Notes: generated from the sequence alone by a model not told the origin. 64,000 bases of DNA from Erinaceus europaeus (GCF_950295315.1 NC_080185.1:42346887-42410886); one strand, 5' to 3'. Shown: positions 40,004 to 52,582, counted from the first letter of the stretch. Translations and numbers: made by a program.

Positions 40004-41104
40004 TTCTTTAACCTTATGGACTGGTATAAATTGCAAATGTAACATATAGATCTGTGCCCCCAAGGCAAGGCAGTACAGCTGTATCTTAATGAGATTCAAC
40101 TTCTCCGGCACCTGGAAAGAGGTCACTAACATATACCATCTGTGTAGTACATCCTTCCTCACAATGTTTTCCATGCCCAGACAAATACTTATGTGGATTT
40201 ATTCCTTTCTCTGCTTCTCTCTCTTGCCTCTCCTCCCTCCCTTACTTTTGACTGCTGGATGGGATTTGGTTGGATCACCATGAAAAATGCTCTAGAACAG
40301 GGGGTCTTAGGAGTTGAGAGAAAGTATGCCTTGAACTTGAATATAATTCCTGTCCAGAAATAATTCAGGGGACAGAAACCTCAGTTCTATTGGGAGGAGA
40401 AAGCGATAGTAGACACTCAAGGGTATGTGACAGATTCTACCATGGGTTCCAGGGTGACTAGCCACCTCTACTTTCAGGGGGTTCATATTATATGGGGGTC
40501 TATCTGGGATGGTCATGGTTTGCACGATGAGAGGGAATCTCCAAAAATTAAGTCCCCGAATCTGCTTATAGTATGTGTGTATAATACGACTAAGTCACAG
40601 TGACTCAGAATAGAAAAACTGAAAATATATAGAAGGGCTGAGCCTGTGCAGAGGGATTGAGTACGTGTAGGAGTTCAAGATTGTGGAAGAGGTTGTGCAG
40701 AAAGTCAAGAAAGTGAAAACAAGGAATTGAGATGAGGAAAGTCAGACGAACTTCACTGAGTAAGCAATAGATAAGTAGAGCACAAGGCCAGAAAAGTAAA
40801 AAAAAAATAATAATAATGCCTTATATGGAAAACAAGATGTGTCTAACTGCATCTATAATGGCAAAGGCTAAACTAAAGCAACCAAGCCCTGAGCAATGGG
40901 TACAAATCCCACCCCTTAACCTTGCAGCCACTAATTCAGTGATGATGCGTTCTGCTCTCAGCCTGCACTCGCTAGAGAAGCTTGTAACATCCCTTTGTTT
41001 GGGGCTGTGAGTTTTCAGTGTGATCTGGACACTTGGTCTGTGCAAATAAAGTCCTCTGTCCTCCTTCACCCACCTTGCCGCCCCTTTTTATTAGATTCTT
41101 TTTT
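40004..41104. other. Single-copy or old-repeat upstream sequence
   Basis: No gene. The end, 40860-41090, has an AATAAA (about 41045) and an LTR-like layout, but no boundaries or TSD could be fixed. Confidence 0.4.
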
Positions 41105-41281
41105 TAAATGTTTTATTACTTTTATTCTATTTATTGGATAGAGACAGCCAGAAATCAAGAGGGAAGGGGGTACTAGAGAGAGACAGAGAGACACCTACAG
41201 CATTGCTTCACCACTCACAAAGCTTTCCCCCTGCAGGTGGGGTCCGGAGGTTGGAACCAGGTGTGCCACCACCTGGCTCCC
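41105..41281 (-). mobile_element. SINE-B, tRNA-like part deleted
   Basis: Body complete; joins directly to CAGGTGTGCCACCACC. TSD about TTAGATTCTT. Confidence 0.8.
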
Positions 41282-41575
41282 TTTTTTTAGATTCTTACTC
41301 ATTTATTCATCCAACAAATATTTATTAAATACCTATTAAGTACTCTTGCCAAACTAGAATACACTATAGGGGTGACCAGCAGTGTATGAGAGGATGCAAA
41401 GACTCAGAGTTCAACATTACACATATTTTGGAGTATTAAGATTAAACAGTTAATAACAGTTCATGCTAAGTGTGGGTATACTACAGACAAGGGTGCCAAA
41501 CAAATATAAAGTTTTAGGATAAGGCATTTGATATCTGTCTTCCAGAACTGGCAGGGGCTTATTCATCACTTATGC
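41282..41575. other. Single-copy upstream sequence
   Basis: Nothing recognised. Confidence 0.5.
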
Positions 41576-41913
41576 TTTTTTTAATTTATAAAATAAAAAT
41601 GTCAACAAGACCATAGGATAAGAGGGGTACAGTTCCACACAATTCCCACCACCAGAGTTCTGCATCCCATCCCCTCCCCTGATAGCTTTCCTATTCTTTA
41701 TCCCTCTGGGAGCATGGACCCAGGATCATCATGGGGTGCAGAAGGTGCACTCCCAGCCTGTCTCTCTCTTTGTCTGGTGGGGCAGGGCTGTGGAGAGGGC
41801 TCTGGGGTTCCAGTGTACATTGCTGAGGTCGTATGCCCAGGGGAGTCAGGTTGGTGTCATGGTAGCATCTGCAACTTGGTGTGTGAAAAAGCATTAAGAT
41901 ATAAAGCAGAACA
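41576..41913 (-). mobile_element. U retroposon, left part, interrupted by L1
   Basis: Same order as other U copies up to AAGATATAAAGCAGAACA, where the L1 entered; continues at 51380. Confidence 0.82.
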
Positions 41914-43067
41914 TAGGAATACCAAAGGAGACCACCTGGGACTGCTACAAGGCAGGACTAGAACTACTTCAGGAACCCATTAAACCACTGGTGAGTGCAA
42001 ACACATGTGGCTCCTGGACAGGGGGGATCCTAAGAAGAGATTGAGTGGCTGGTAACAGTTTGGCAGTTTACCAGTTGAGGCACAAACTCCAATCTGCTTT
42101 ACCAACAAAAAGACTGCTGAAGGGAGGAAAGGACTCCCCTAAGACTCACCAAATGCAACTGTGAGTTTCCATTCCTACTGCTCTCAGAGGCTGCAGCAGC
42201 AGGGGGAAGGCCCTGTGCTGACATCTGGGAAGAGAACTGACCAGGAAACTCAGGAGAAGAGCTACACCTCATGGCCTAGCAGAGGGGCTGTATAGTGGGA
42301 GCCTTTTCACATTGTTATCCTGATGAGAACATGGTGAATAATTGCCTCAGAGCAATTATCACCATTGCCTAAAGACTATAAATGGGACTTGTTTATAAAC
42401 TCACAGGGCCCAGCAGTGCTGAAGAGAAGCTGAATTGAGCCTAGAGCTTTGGATCCCTGGGGTGTGAGAGTCTCTTTGCATAACCACTGTGCTATCTCTC
42501 CCCCACCCTACTTTATCTTTTGGTCAGGAGTGGGTGATAAAGCTAAGAAGCCTAATTATAGTTTAAAAGCCCGGAGGCTCCCATAACCTACATGGAAGAA
42601 AAAGAACAAAAGACGCTTTTAACAGCCTCTGTGCTCCAACTCAGGGATTGAAATAATATTGAAACAACTGTTAATTTCCACAACTGTGAACTTTTTAAGT
42701 ACCTTACTTAAACACAAGTCAATCAAGGCAAGAGTGATCAGTAATTTGAAAAGTACTGAGAGAGGGACCTCATAACATACTATATAGAATGGTTAAACCA
42801 ACAAGAAGAAATATTGGAGAAATGAACCAGGACAAGAGTCCAGCTCAAAGCCCCCCAAAGGTTGAAACACAAAATAGTGAGGTCAACATCCAAATGCTTG
42901 TTAAGGAAATAGTCACAGGAGTGAGTAAAGAGTGTGAAAGAATTGTCATCAGAAATGCAGAAAAAACAAATGAGACTCTGGAAGAAAACACTAATTATCT
43001 CAAGGTTATTAGAGAGCTGAAAGCTGAAATAGCTGAGCTAAGAACACAACTAGCTGAACAAGGAATT

Positions 43068-43541
43068 TGTCAAGCTGCGCTGTGGAGAAGAGAGAGAGGA
43101 GATCTGGAGTGAAGAGGGAACACAAATCTTTATTTGCACTGGCACCTCAGAGTTGGGTGAGAGAGAAGCAGCTTGGGCTATGTGGAGGTAGCAAAAATGG
43201 CCGCCTCACGCAGCAACCTTCCCTGCGTCTAACCACCGAAGTGAAGGGCCAGCAAGAGAGAGAGGTGCCGAAGAAGAAGGGCTTTTATGGGAGTAGCTCT
43301 CACGAGAATGGGAAGGGGGAGGAGTAACCATAGCACTCCAGGGTAGGATAATAACTCTCATGAGAATGGGAAGGGGGAGGAGTAACCAAAGCACTGCAAC
43401 TATTGCAGGGAATAGACAATGCCCTGAGGGCACAACATGGTGGAAAAGGTGCTCCGAGAATGTCCCAACCCTCACAGGAACTAGCAGTAGCCTGAGGGGA
43501 CAACATGGCAGATGTGACTTCATCTGCACGATTTCCCAGCA
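43068..43541 (-). mobile_element. Solo LTR in L1 ORF1
   Basis: 474 bases, TG...CA ends (plus-strand TGTCAAGCTG to TTCCCAGCA), perfect 6-bp TSD GGAATT (43062-43067, 43542-43547). On the minus strand: upstream region with two direct repeats, CATAAAAG TATA-like box near 43284, AATAAA at 43129-43134, then a short U5. This layout fixes the orientation. No internal retroviral genes. The 6-bp TSD fits class II elements. Confidence 0.88.
43297..43398 (-). repeat. Tandem direct repeat in LTR U3
   Basis: A 44-base unit (GAGAATGGGAAGGGGGAGGA core) at 43297-43340 and 43355-43398, few mismatches; a second pair with ACAACATGG lies at 43423-43440 and 43492-43508. Enhancer-like arrangement. Confidence 0.85.
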
Positions 43542-43947
43542 GGAATTAACCCAGATGTAAAGACATCAAGACACATCATATTAAGAATGGAAAGGAATAA
43601 GGATAAAGTAAGGATCCTAAAGGCTGCAAGAGAAAGACAAAGAGTCACCTACAGAGGAAAACCCATAACATTAGAAGAGGCTTCTCCATACAAACACTAC
43701 AGGCCAGAAGAGAATGGCAAGATAGCTATAGAGTGCTCAATGAGAAAGGCTTTCAACCAAGACTACTGTATCCTGCTAGACTGTCATTCAGACTAGATAG
43801 AGGCATCAAAACCTTCTCAGACAAGCAACAGTTGAAAGAATCAACTATCACCAAGCCTGCCCTGAAAGAAGTTCTGAAAGATCTCCTATAAACAGTCAGA
43901 CCACCATAAATATGTCATCTACCAGAACATTCTAAAAATCTACAATA

Positions 43948-46900
43948 ATGGCATTAAAATATCTTCAATCTTCGATATCAATAAGTGTCAATGGCCCGAA
44001 TTCACCTATTGAAATGCACAGAGTAGGAAGATGGATCAGAAAAGACAACACAACCATATGCTGTCTACAGGAAACCCACCTAACTCAACAAGACAAACAC
44101 AGACAGATTCAAAGTGAAAGGATGGAAAACTATCATACAAACCAATGGCCCACAAAAAAGGGCAGGAACTGCTATTCTCATATCTGACACAGTAGACTTT
44201 AAAATAAATAAGATTTAAAATGATAAGGATGGACATTACGTAATGCTAAGAGAGAACTTAACAATTGTTAATATCTATGCACCCAATGAGAAGCCACCTA
44301 AATACATCAAACATCTACTGAAAAAGCCACAGCAATATATTAACAGCAACACAGTCTTAGTAGGGGACTTCAACAGCCCACTGTCTCAATTTGACAGATA
44401 ATCCAGGCAGAAAATCAATAAAGACATGAGGGAGCTAAATGAGGAGATAGATAAACTAGAACTATTGGATGTTTTCAGAGTCATTCATCCCAAGAAACTG
44501 GAATACACATTCTGCTCAAGTACACATGGGTCATTCTCAAGGATAGACATATGTTAGGCCACAAAGACAGCATCAGAAAATTCAAAAGCATTAAAATCAT
44601 CCCAAGCATCTTCTCAGATCACAGTGGAATTAAACAACACTTAACAGTGAACAAAAGATTAGTAAGAGTCCCAAAATGTGGAAGCTCAACAGTATACTAC
44701 TTAACAAATACTGGGTCAAAGAGGCAATAAAAGAAGTCAAAATGTTTTAAGAGTTCAATGAAAATGAAGACACAAGCTATCAAAATATTTGGGACACAGC
44801 TAAGGCAGTACTGAGAGGGAAGTTCATAGCCATACAAGCACACATTAGGAAACAAGAAAAAAGCACAAATAAACAGCCTGATTGCACACCTTAAAGACCT
44901 AGAAGAAGAAGAACAAAGGAACCCTAAAGCACCCAGAAGGGCAGAAATCACTCAAGTTAGGGCAGAAATCAATAACACTTAAAATAAGAAAACCATACAA
45001 AAGATCAATGAAAGTAAATGCTGGTTCTTCAAAAGAGTGAACAAAATCGACAGACCTTTAGTCAGACTCAAAACAAAAAAGGGAGAAGACCCATATAAAT
45101 TAGATTGTAAATGAAAGAGGAGATATCACAACAGACACTGCAGAAATTCAACATATCATGCGAGGCTTCTATGAACAACTATATGCCACCAAGCTAGAGA
45201 ACCTGGAAGAAATGGACAATTTCCTAGATACTTACAAACTTCCAAAACTGAATAAAGAGGAACTAGACAATATGAACAGGCCCATCACAGTCAACAAAAT
45301 TGAAGCAGTTATCAAAAACCTTCCCAAGAATAAAAGTCCTTGACCAGATGGTTTTACAAATGAATACTACAAAACCTTCAAGGAAGAATTAATACTTCTA
45401 CTTTTTAAAAATATGTATTTATTTATTTTATTCCCTTTTGTTGCCCTTGTTGCTTTATTGTTGTAGTTATTGATGTCATTGTTGTTGGATAGGACAGAGA
45501 GAAATGGAGATAAGGGGGGAAGACAGAGGGGGAAGAGAAAGATAGACACCTGCAGACCTGCTCCACTGCTTGTGCAGCGACTCCCCTGCAGGTGGGGAGC
45601 CGGGGGCTCAAACCAGTATCCTTCCGCCAGTCCTTGTGCTTTGCGCCACCTGTGCTTAACCCGCTGTGCTACCTTACAATTTCCAATACCTCTACTTTTA
45701 AATGTCTTCCAGAAGATTGAAGACACAGGAATACTCCCTTCTATCTTCTATGAAGCCAACATCACTCTGATACCAAAAGCAGACAGGGACACAACCAGAA
45801 AAGAAAACTACAGACCAATATCTCTGATGAACACAGATGCTAAAATATTGAACAAAATTCTAGCCAACCAGATATAGCAGTATATTAAAAAAGATTGTTC
45901 ATCATGACCAAGTGGGGTTTATCCCAGGGATGCAAGGTTGGTTTAATACACGTAAATCAATCAATGTGATCTGTCGCATCAATAAAAGCAAGACCAAAAC
46001 AACATAGTCATATGAATAAATGCAGAGAAAGCCTTTGACAAAATCCAACATCCATTTATGATCAAAACGGTACAAACAATAGTAATAAATGGAAAATTCC
46101 TTAAGATAGTGGAGTTTATATATAGAAAACCTAAAGCCAACATCATACTCAATGGTGAAAAACTAGAAGCATTTCCCATCAGATCAGGTACAAGACAGGG
46201 CTGCCCACTATCACCATTACTATTCAACATAGTGTTGGATGTTCTTGCCATAGCAATCAGGCAGGAGCAAGGAATTAAAGGCATACAGATTGGAAGAGAA
46301 GAAGTCAAACTCTACGTGTTTGCAGATGACATGATAGTATACACAGAAAAACCTAAGGAATCCAGCAAGAAGTTTTTGGAAATCATTAAGCAATATAGGA
46401 AGGTATTAGGCTACAAAATTAACATTCAAAAGTCAGTGGCATTCCTCTATGCAAACACTAAGTTAGAAGAAGATGAAATCCAGAAATCAATCCCTTTTAC
46501 TATATCAACAAAAACAATAAAATATCTAGGAATAAACCTAACCAAAGAAGTGAAAGACTTGTATACTGAAAATTATGAGTCACTACTCAAAGAAATTGAA
46601 AAAGACACAAAGAAGTGGAAAGATATTCCATGCTCATGGGTTGGAAGAATTAACATCATCAAAATGAATATATTACCCAGAGCCATCTACAAATTTGATG
46701 CTATCCCCATCAAGATCCCAAGCACATTTTTTAGGAGAATAGAACAAATGCTACAAATGTTTATCTGGAACCAGAAAAGACCTAGAATTGCCAAAACAAT
46801 CTTGAGAAAAAAGAACAGAACCGGAGGCATCACACTGCCAGATCTCAAACTATATTATAGGGCCATTGTCATCAAAACTGCTTGGTACTGGAACATGAAC

Positions 46901-48049
46901 AGACACACTGACCAGTGGAATAGAATTGAGAGCCCAGAAATGAGGCCCCACAACTATGGACATCTAATCTTTGACAAAGGGGCCCAGACTATTACATGGG
47001 GAAAGCAGAGTCTCTTCAACAAATGGTGTTGGAAACAATGGGTTGAAACATGCAGAAGAATGAAGCTGAATCACTGTATTTCACCAAATACAAAAGTAAA
47101 TTCCAAGTGGATCAAGGACTTGGATGTTAGACCAGAAACTATCAGATACTTAGAGGAAAATATTGGAAGAACTTTTTTCCGCATAAATTTTAAAGACATT
47201 TTCAATGAAACGAATCCAATTACAAGGAAGACTAAGGCAAGTATAAACCTATGGGACTACATCAAATTAAAAAGCTTCTTCACAGCAAAAGAAACCACTA
47301 CCCAAATCAAGAGACCCCTCACAGAATGGGAGAAGATCTTTACATGCCATACATCAGATAAGAGTTTAATAACCAACATATATAAAGAGCTTACCAGACT
47401 CAACAACAAGACAACAAATAACCCCATCCAAATATGGGGGGAGGAATTGGACAGAATATTCACCACAGAAGAGATCCAAAAGGCCGAGAAACACATGAAA
47501 AAATGCTCCAAGTCTCTGATTGTCAGAGAAATGCAAATCAAGACAACAATGAGATATCACTTCACTCCTGTGAGAATGTCATACATCAGAAAAGGTAACA
47601 GCAGCAAATGCTGGAGAGGGTGTGGGGTCACAGGAACCCTCCTGCACTGCTGGTGGGAATGTCAATTGGTCCAACCTCTGTGGAGAACAGTCTGGAGAAC
47701 TCTCAGAAGGCTAGAAATGGACCTACCCTATGACCCTGCAATTCCCCTCCTGGGGATATATCCTAAGGAACCCAACACATCCATCCAAAAAGATCTGTGT
47801 ACACATATGTTCTTGGCAGCACAATTTGTAATAGCCAAAACCTGGAAACAACCCAGGTGTCCAACAACAGATGAGTGGCTGAGCAAGTTGTGGTATATAT
47901 ACACAATGGAATACTACTCAGCTGTAAAAAATGGTGACTTCACCGTTTTCAGCCGATCTTGGATGGACCTTGAAAAAATCATGTTGAGTGAAATAAGTCA
48001 GAAACAGAAGGATGAATATGGGATGATCTCACTCTCAGGCCAAATTTGA
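43948..48049 (+). pseudogene. L1 ORF2 pseudogene (endonuclease - reverse transcriptase)
   Basis: Starts MALKYLQSSISISVNG; endonuclease motif CCLQETHL near 44059. Several stops and frameshifts up to about 46050, and a SINE-A at 45406-45684. From 46058 a 663-codon open frame holds reverse-transcriptase motifs [17 protein letters not shown] and FADD (46319-46330), the thumb region, and the C-terminal Cys-rich motif KCWRGCG...LHCWWEC near 47609. Without the SINE the length is about that of intact ORF2 (near 1270 codons). Truncation of the amino half means no functional protein is expected. Confidence 0.9.
45406..45684 (-). mobile_element. SINE-A inside L1 ORF2
   Basis: 15-bp TSD AATACTTCTACTTTT / AATACCTCTACTTTT (45391-45405, 45685-45699), one mismatch. 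Complete short form. Confidence 0.93.
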
Positions 48050-48245
48050 AAAACAAGATTAGAAAAGAAAACACAAGTCGAACCTGAAATGGAATTGGAG
48101 TATTACACCAAAGTAAAAGACTCTGGGGTGGGTGGGTGGGTGGGGAGAATACAGGTCCATGAAAAATGATGAATGAAATAGTGGGGGTTGTATTGCTAAA
48201 TGGGAATCTGGGGAGTGTTATGCATGTAAAAAAAAAAAAAAAAAA

Positions 48246-48801
48246 GAAGTAGAAACGCAAAGCAGAAATTGACTGAGTTTGGAGTATGGCACCAAAGTAA
48301 GAAAGCAGAAGTATACTAGAGTTTGCAGTGAGTACCTCCCTAATACTTCCTCTCCACTTTTCCAAGCTTTGGGTCCATGATTGCTCAACAATTTGTTTGG
48401 CTTTGTATGTTAACTCTTTTTTCAGTCACCAGGTTCCAGGTGTCATCAGGATGCCGGCCAGACTTCCCTGGATTGAAGACACCACCAATGTGTCCTGGAG
48501 CTCAGCTTCCCCAGAGACCCATCCTACTAGGGAAAGAGAGAGGCAGACTGGGAGTATGGACCGACCAGTCAACGCCCATGTTCAGCGAGGAAGCAATTAC
48601 AGAAGCCAGACCTTCTACCTTCTGCAACCCTCAATGACCCTGGGTCCATGCTCCCAGAGAGATAGAGAATGGGAAAGCTATCAGGGGAGGGGGTGGGTTA
48701 TGGAGATTGGGTGGCAGGAATTCTGTGGAGTTGTACCCCTCCTACCCTATGGTTTTGTTAATTAATCCTTTCTTTAATAAAAAAAAAATGAAAAAAAAAA
48801 A
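48246..48801 (+). mobile_element. U retroposon in opposite orientation, within the L1 block
   Basis: Follows the A run that ends the first L1 3' segment; carries TTAACTCTTTTTTCAGTCAC, CAACGCCCATGTTCAGCG, GGTCCATGCTCCCAG and ends TTTAATAAAAAAAAA. Shows the sense-strand 3' end of U. Confidence 0.82.
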
Positions 48802-50480
48802 GAAAAAGACACAAAGAAGTGGAAAGATATTCCATGTTCATGGGCTGGAAGAATTAACATCATTAAAATGTATATACTACCCAGAGCCATATATAAATTT
48901 ATGCTTTCCCCATCAAGACCTCAACCACATTTTTTATGCTATAGATGTTTATCTGGAACCAGAAAAGACCTAGAATTGCCAAAACAATCTTGAGAAAAAA
49001 GAATAGAACTGGAGGCATCACACTCCCAGATCACAAATTGTATTATAGGGCCATTGTCATCAAAACTGCTTGGTACTGGAACATGAATAGACACACTGAC
49101 CAGTGGAATAGAATTGAGAGCCCAGAAATAAGCCCCCACACCTATGAACATCTAATCTTTGACAAAGGTGCCCAGACTATGAAATGGGGAAAGCAGAGTC
49201 TCTTCAACAAATGGTGTTGGAAAAAATGGGTTGAAACATTCAGAAGAATGAAAGTGAACCACTATATTTCACTAAATGCAAAAGTAAATTCCAAGTGGAT
49301 CAAGGACTTGGATGTTAGACCAGAAAATATCAGATACTTAGAGGAAAATATTGGCAGAACTCTTTTCTACATAAATTTTAAAGACATCTTCAATGAAACG
49401 AATCCAGTTACAAAGAAGACTAAGGCAAGCATATACCTATGGGACTAAATCAAATTAAAAAGCTTCTGAACAGCAAAAGAGACCACTATCCAAACCAAGA
49501 GACCCCTCACAGAGTGGGAGAAGATCTTTACATGCCATACATCAGACAAGAGTTTAATAACCAACATATATAAAGAGCTTGCCAAACTCAACAACAAGAC
49601 AACAAATAACCCCATCCAACAATGGGGGGAGGACATGGACAGAATATTCACCACAGAAAAGATCCAAAAGGCTGAGAAACACATGAAAAAATGCTCCAAG
49701 TCTCTGATTGTCAGAGAAATGCAAATCAAGACAACAATGAGATATCACTTCACTCCTGTGAGAATGTCATACATCAGAAAAGGTAACAGCAGCAAATGCT
49801 GGAGAGGGTGTGGGTCAAAGGAACCCTCCTGCATTGCTGGTGGGAATGTCAATTGGTCCAACCTCTGTGGAGAACAGTCTGGAGAACTCTCAGAAGGCTA
49901 GAAATGGACCTACCCTATGACCCTGCAATTCCTCTCCTGGGGATATATCCTAAGGAACTCAACACATCCATCCAAAAAGATCTGTGTACACATATGTTCT
50001 TGGCAGCACAATTTGTAATAGCCAAAACCTGGAAGCAACCCAGGTGTCCAACAACAGATGAGTGGCTGAGCAAGTTGTGGTACATATACACAATGGAATG
50101 CTACTCAGCTGTAAAAAATGGTGACTTCACCGTTTTCAGCCGATCTTGGATGGACCTTGAAAAAACCATGTTGAGTGAAATAAGTCAGAAACAGAAGGAT
50201 GAATATGGGATGATCTCACTCTCAGGCAGAAGTTGAAAAACAAGATTAGAAAAGAAAACACAAGTAGAACCTGAACTGGAATTGGCGCATTACACCAAAG
50301 TAAAAGACTCTGGGGTGAGTGGGGAGAATACAGGTCCATGAAAGATGATGAATGACATAGTGGGGGCTGTATTGTTAAATGGGAATCTGGGGAATGTTAT
50401 GCATGTACAAACTATTGTATTTACTATTGAATGTAAAACATTAATTCCCCAATAAAGAAATAAATTAAAAAAACATAAAA
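48802..50480 (+). mobile_element. Second L1 3' segment, 5'-truncated
   Basis: Begins at GAAAAAGACACAAAGAAGTG, the sequence found at 46600 in the first copy, with a small deletion near 48900-48945 and a stop in the ORF2 frame; runs through the full 3' UTR and CCCCAATAAAGAAAT tail. Close to the first copy over most of its length. Confidence 0.9.
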
Positions 50481-51379
50481 AAGAGTTTAATAATCAAAAT
50501 ATATAAGGAGCTTGCCAAACTCAACAAGAAAACAAATAACCCCATCCAAAAATGGGGGGAGGACATGGACACAGTATTCATCACAGAAGAGATCCAAAAG
50601 ACTGAGATACACATGAAAAAATGCTCCAAATCTTTATCAGAAAAAAATGAATAAAGACAAACATGACATACCACTTCACTCCTGTGAGAATGTCATACAT
50701 CAGAAAAGGTAGCAGCAACAAATGCTGGAGAGGCTGTGGGGTCAAAGGAACCCTCCTGCACATTCCTGTGGGAATGTCAATTGGCCCAACCCATGTGGAG
50801 AGCAGTCTGGAGAACTGTCAGAAGGCTAGAAATGGACCTACCCTATGATCCTGCAATTCCTCTCCTGGGTCTATATCCTAAGGAATCCAACACACCCATC
50901 CAAAAAGACTTGTGTATACCTATATTCTTTGTGGCACAATTTGTAACAGCCAAAACCTGGAAGCACCCCAGGTTTCCAACAACAGATGAGTGGCTGAGCA
51001 AGTTGTGGTCTATATACACAATGGAATACTACTCAGCTATACTTCACTGTTTTTAGCCCATGTTGGCTGGAGCTTGAAAAAATCATGTTAAGTGAAATAA
51101 GTCAGAAACTATGGGATGATCTCTCTCTCAGGCAGAAGTTGCAAAACAAGATCAGAAGAGAAAACACAAGTAGAACCTGAACTGGAATTTGCGTATTGCA
51201 CCAAAGTAAGACTCTGGGGTGATGGTGGGGGGAGGGAGAGTACAGGTCCAAAAAGGATGGCAGAGGACCTAGTGGGGGTTGTATTGTTATGTGGAAAAGT
51301 GAGAAATGTTATGCATGTACAAACTATTGTATTTACTGTCAAGTGTAAAACATTAATCCCCCAATAAAGAAATTAAAAA
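50481..51379 (+). mobile_element. Third L1 3' segment, ending the block
   Basis: Begins AAGAGTTTAATAATC, equivalent to 47360 of the first copy; visibly more diverged than copies one and two. Its poly(A) is followed by the 3' copy of the 18-bp TSD. Confidence 0.9.
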
Positions 51380-52160
51380 AAGATATAAAGCAGAACAATT
51401 TTTTTAATAATCAGGAACCTAAAGGCAAGAGTATGGCAGATGAGATTTGGAGTGTCCACTTTGGAAAAGGCTGGTTGGTCTATTTTATGTATATGCCAAG
51501 GGGCCCATGACTTTACTAATTTTTGCCTGAGCCTGAGAGCCATCATGCAGTTGGGCCAAAGGTATTATCTGAGGAGATGGTGTCAGAGTTGGAAATAGGA
51601 CTAGAAAGCTGGATCAGGGAAGACAGTAGCTCCCAAATACTATTAACTGTAAACCCTATCAATTGATCTGGGGCCTATATTCAGCACAGGATCCTGTGTA
51701 ACTTCTGCACCCCTGTAGGTATGAGCTCGAATTCTGTGGTCATAGGTTGCACTCATTACAGGACTTCTTCGAGTGGTAGAATATGTTAACCCAGCCTCCC
51801 TTTGGAGAATGGGGCAGTCCCCAGCGTGGTTGTTCCACATTGAGGGCAAGGTCCTGTAGAGGCCCACAAGAGGGTTGATGATGTTCCTGATGTTCCTGAT
51901 GTTCCTGATGAAGATGACCAGTGATGGTGGAGAGGGGGATCTGTTAGAGGTCTAGGCCTATCATGTCTATGTGGGAATCCCAGGATCCTCTGACCAGGGC
52001 CCCGGATGATGGGGTGACCTGGTAATGGCCAACAGAGTCATCATTAAAGTATGCCAGTCTCCTGCCTTTATCTAGGTTTCATAGCCTTTACTTTGTTTGA
52101 CAAGGTTAGCCTTGGAATGATTGAGGCAAGTTAAATAGGAAGTAGATGAGGAGGGTATCC
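51380..52160 (-). mobile_element. U retroposon, right part
   Basis: Continues the U order from AAGATATAAAGCAGAACA through CATGACTTTACTAATTTTTG, GCTGGATCAGGGAAGA and ATTCAGCACAGGATCCT; extends further than the 55014 copy with a short GATGTTCCT repeat at 51883-51910. Confidence 0.8.
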
Positions 52161-52179
52161 AGGTCTGACCCTAGTCTTT

Positions 52180-52414
52180 TTTTTAAAATATATATTTTAA
52201 TGTTTTTAATGTTTTATTTCCTATTTATTTATTTATTCCCTTTTGTTGCCCTTGTTGTTTATTGCTGTAGTTATTATTGATGCCATTATTGTTGGACAGG
52301 ACAGAGAGAAATGGAGAGAGGAGGGGAAGGCAGAGAGGGGGAGGGAAAGATAGACCCTGCTCCTTGAGCTTTGCACCACCTGCGCTTAGCCCACTGCGCT
52401 ACCGCCCAACTCCT
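52180..52414 (-). mobile_element. SINE-A, internally deleted
   Basis: Body from CACCTGCAG to the B box is missing (GATAGACCCTGCTCCTTGAG). CTAGTCTTTT flanks on both sides are the likely TSD. Confidence 0.82.
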
Positions 52415-52582
52415 AGCTCTAGTCTTTTACTATCCAGCAGAATTCCCTGACCATGAGAAAGATGGACTAATTATTATTTATTAGGGGCCTGGGATAGGAG
52501 GGGTTTTCCTAGAAAAAGAGGAGTTTCCCCAGAATTCCGGGCCCTTCTCTATTCTTTCTTTCTTTCTTTCTTTCTTCCTTTC

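Larger units (their letters stand above)
42789..43892 (+). pseudogene. L1 ORF1 pseudogene, interrupted by a solo LTR
   Basis: Starts MVKPTRRNIGEMNQ and continues into a coiled-coil (ELKAEIAELRTQLAEQ) up to 43067. After the LTR, from 43542, the C-terminal domain is readable: RILKAARERQRVTYRGKPI near 43614, later TFSDKQQLKES and KPALKEVLKDLL before a stop at about 43890. Frameshifts are present. The RNA-recognition-motif part expected between coiled coil and C-terminal domain is missing. In intact L1 this protein is the trimeric RNA-binding chaperone of the retrotransposition particle. Confidence 0.85.
41914..51379 (+). mobile_element. Near full-length L1 block with nested insertions
   Basis: Bounded by a perfect 18-bp TSD AAGATATAAAGCAGAACA (41896-41913, 51380-51397). 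5' UTR at 41914-42788 (a SINE-D-like fragment at about 42460-42507), ORF1, short spacer, ORF2 and poly(A). Secondary changes: solo LTR, SINE-A, a U copy and two additional L1 3' segments. ORFs are broken, so the element is immobile. Confidence 0.9.
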
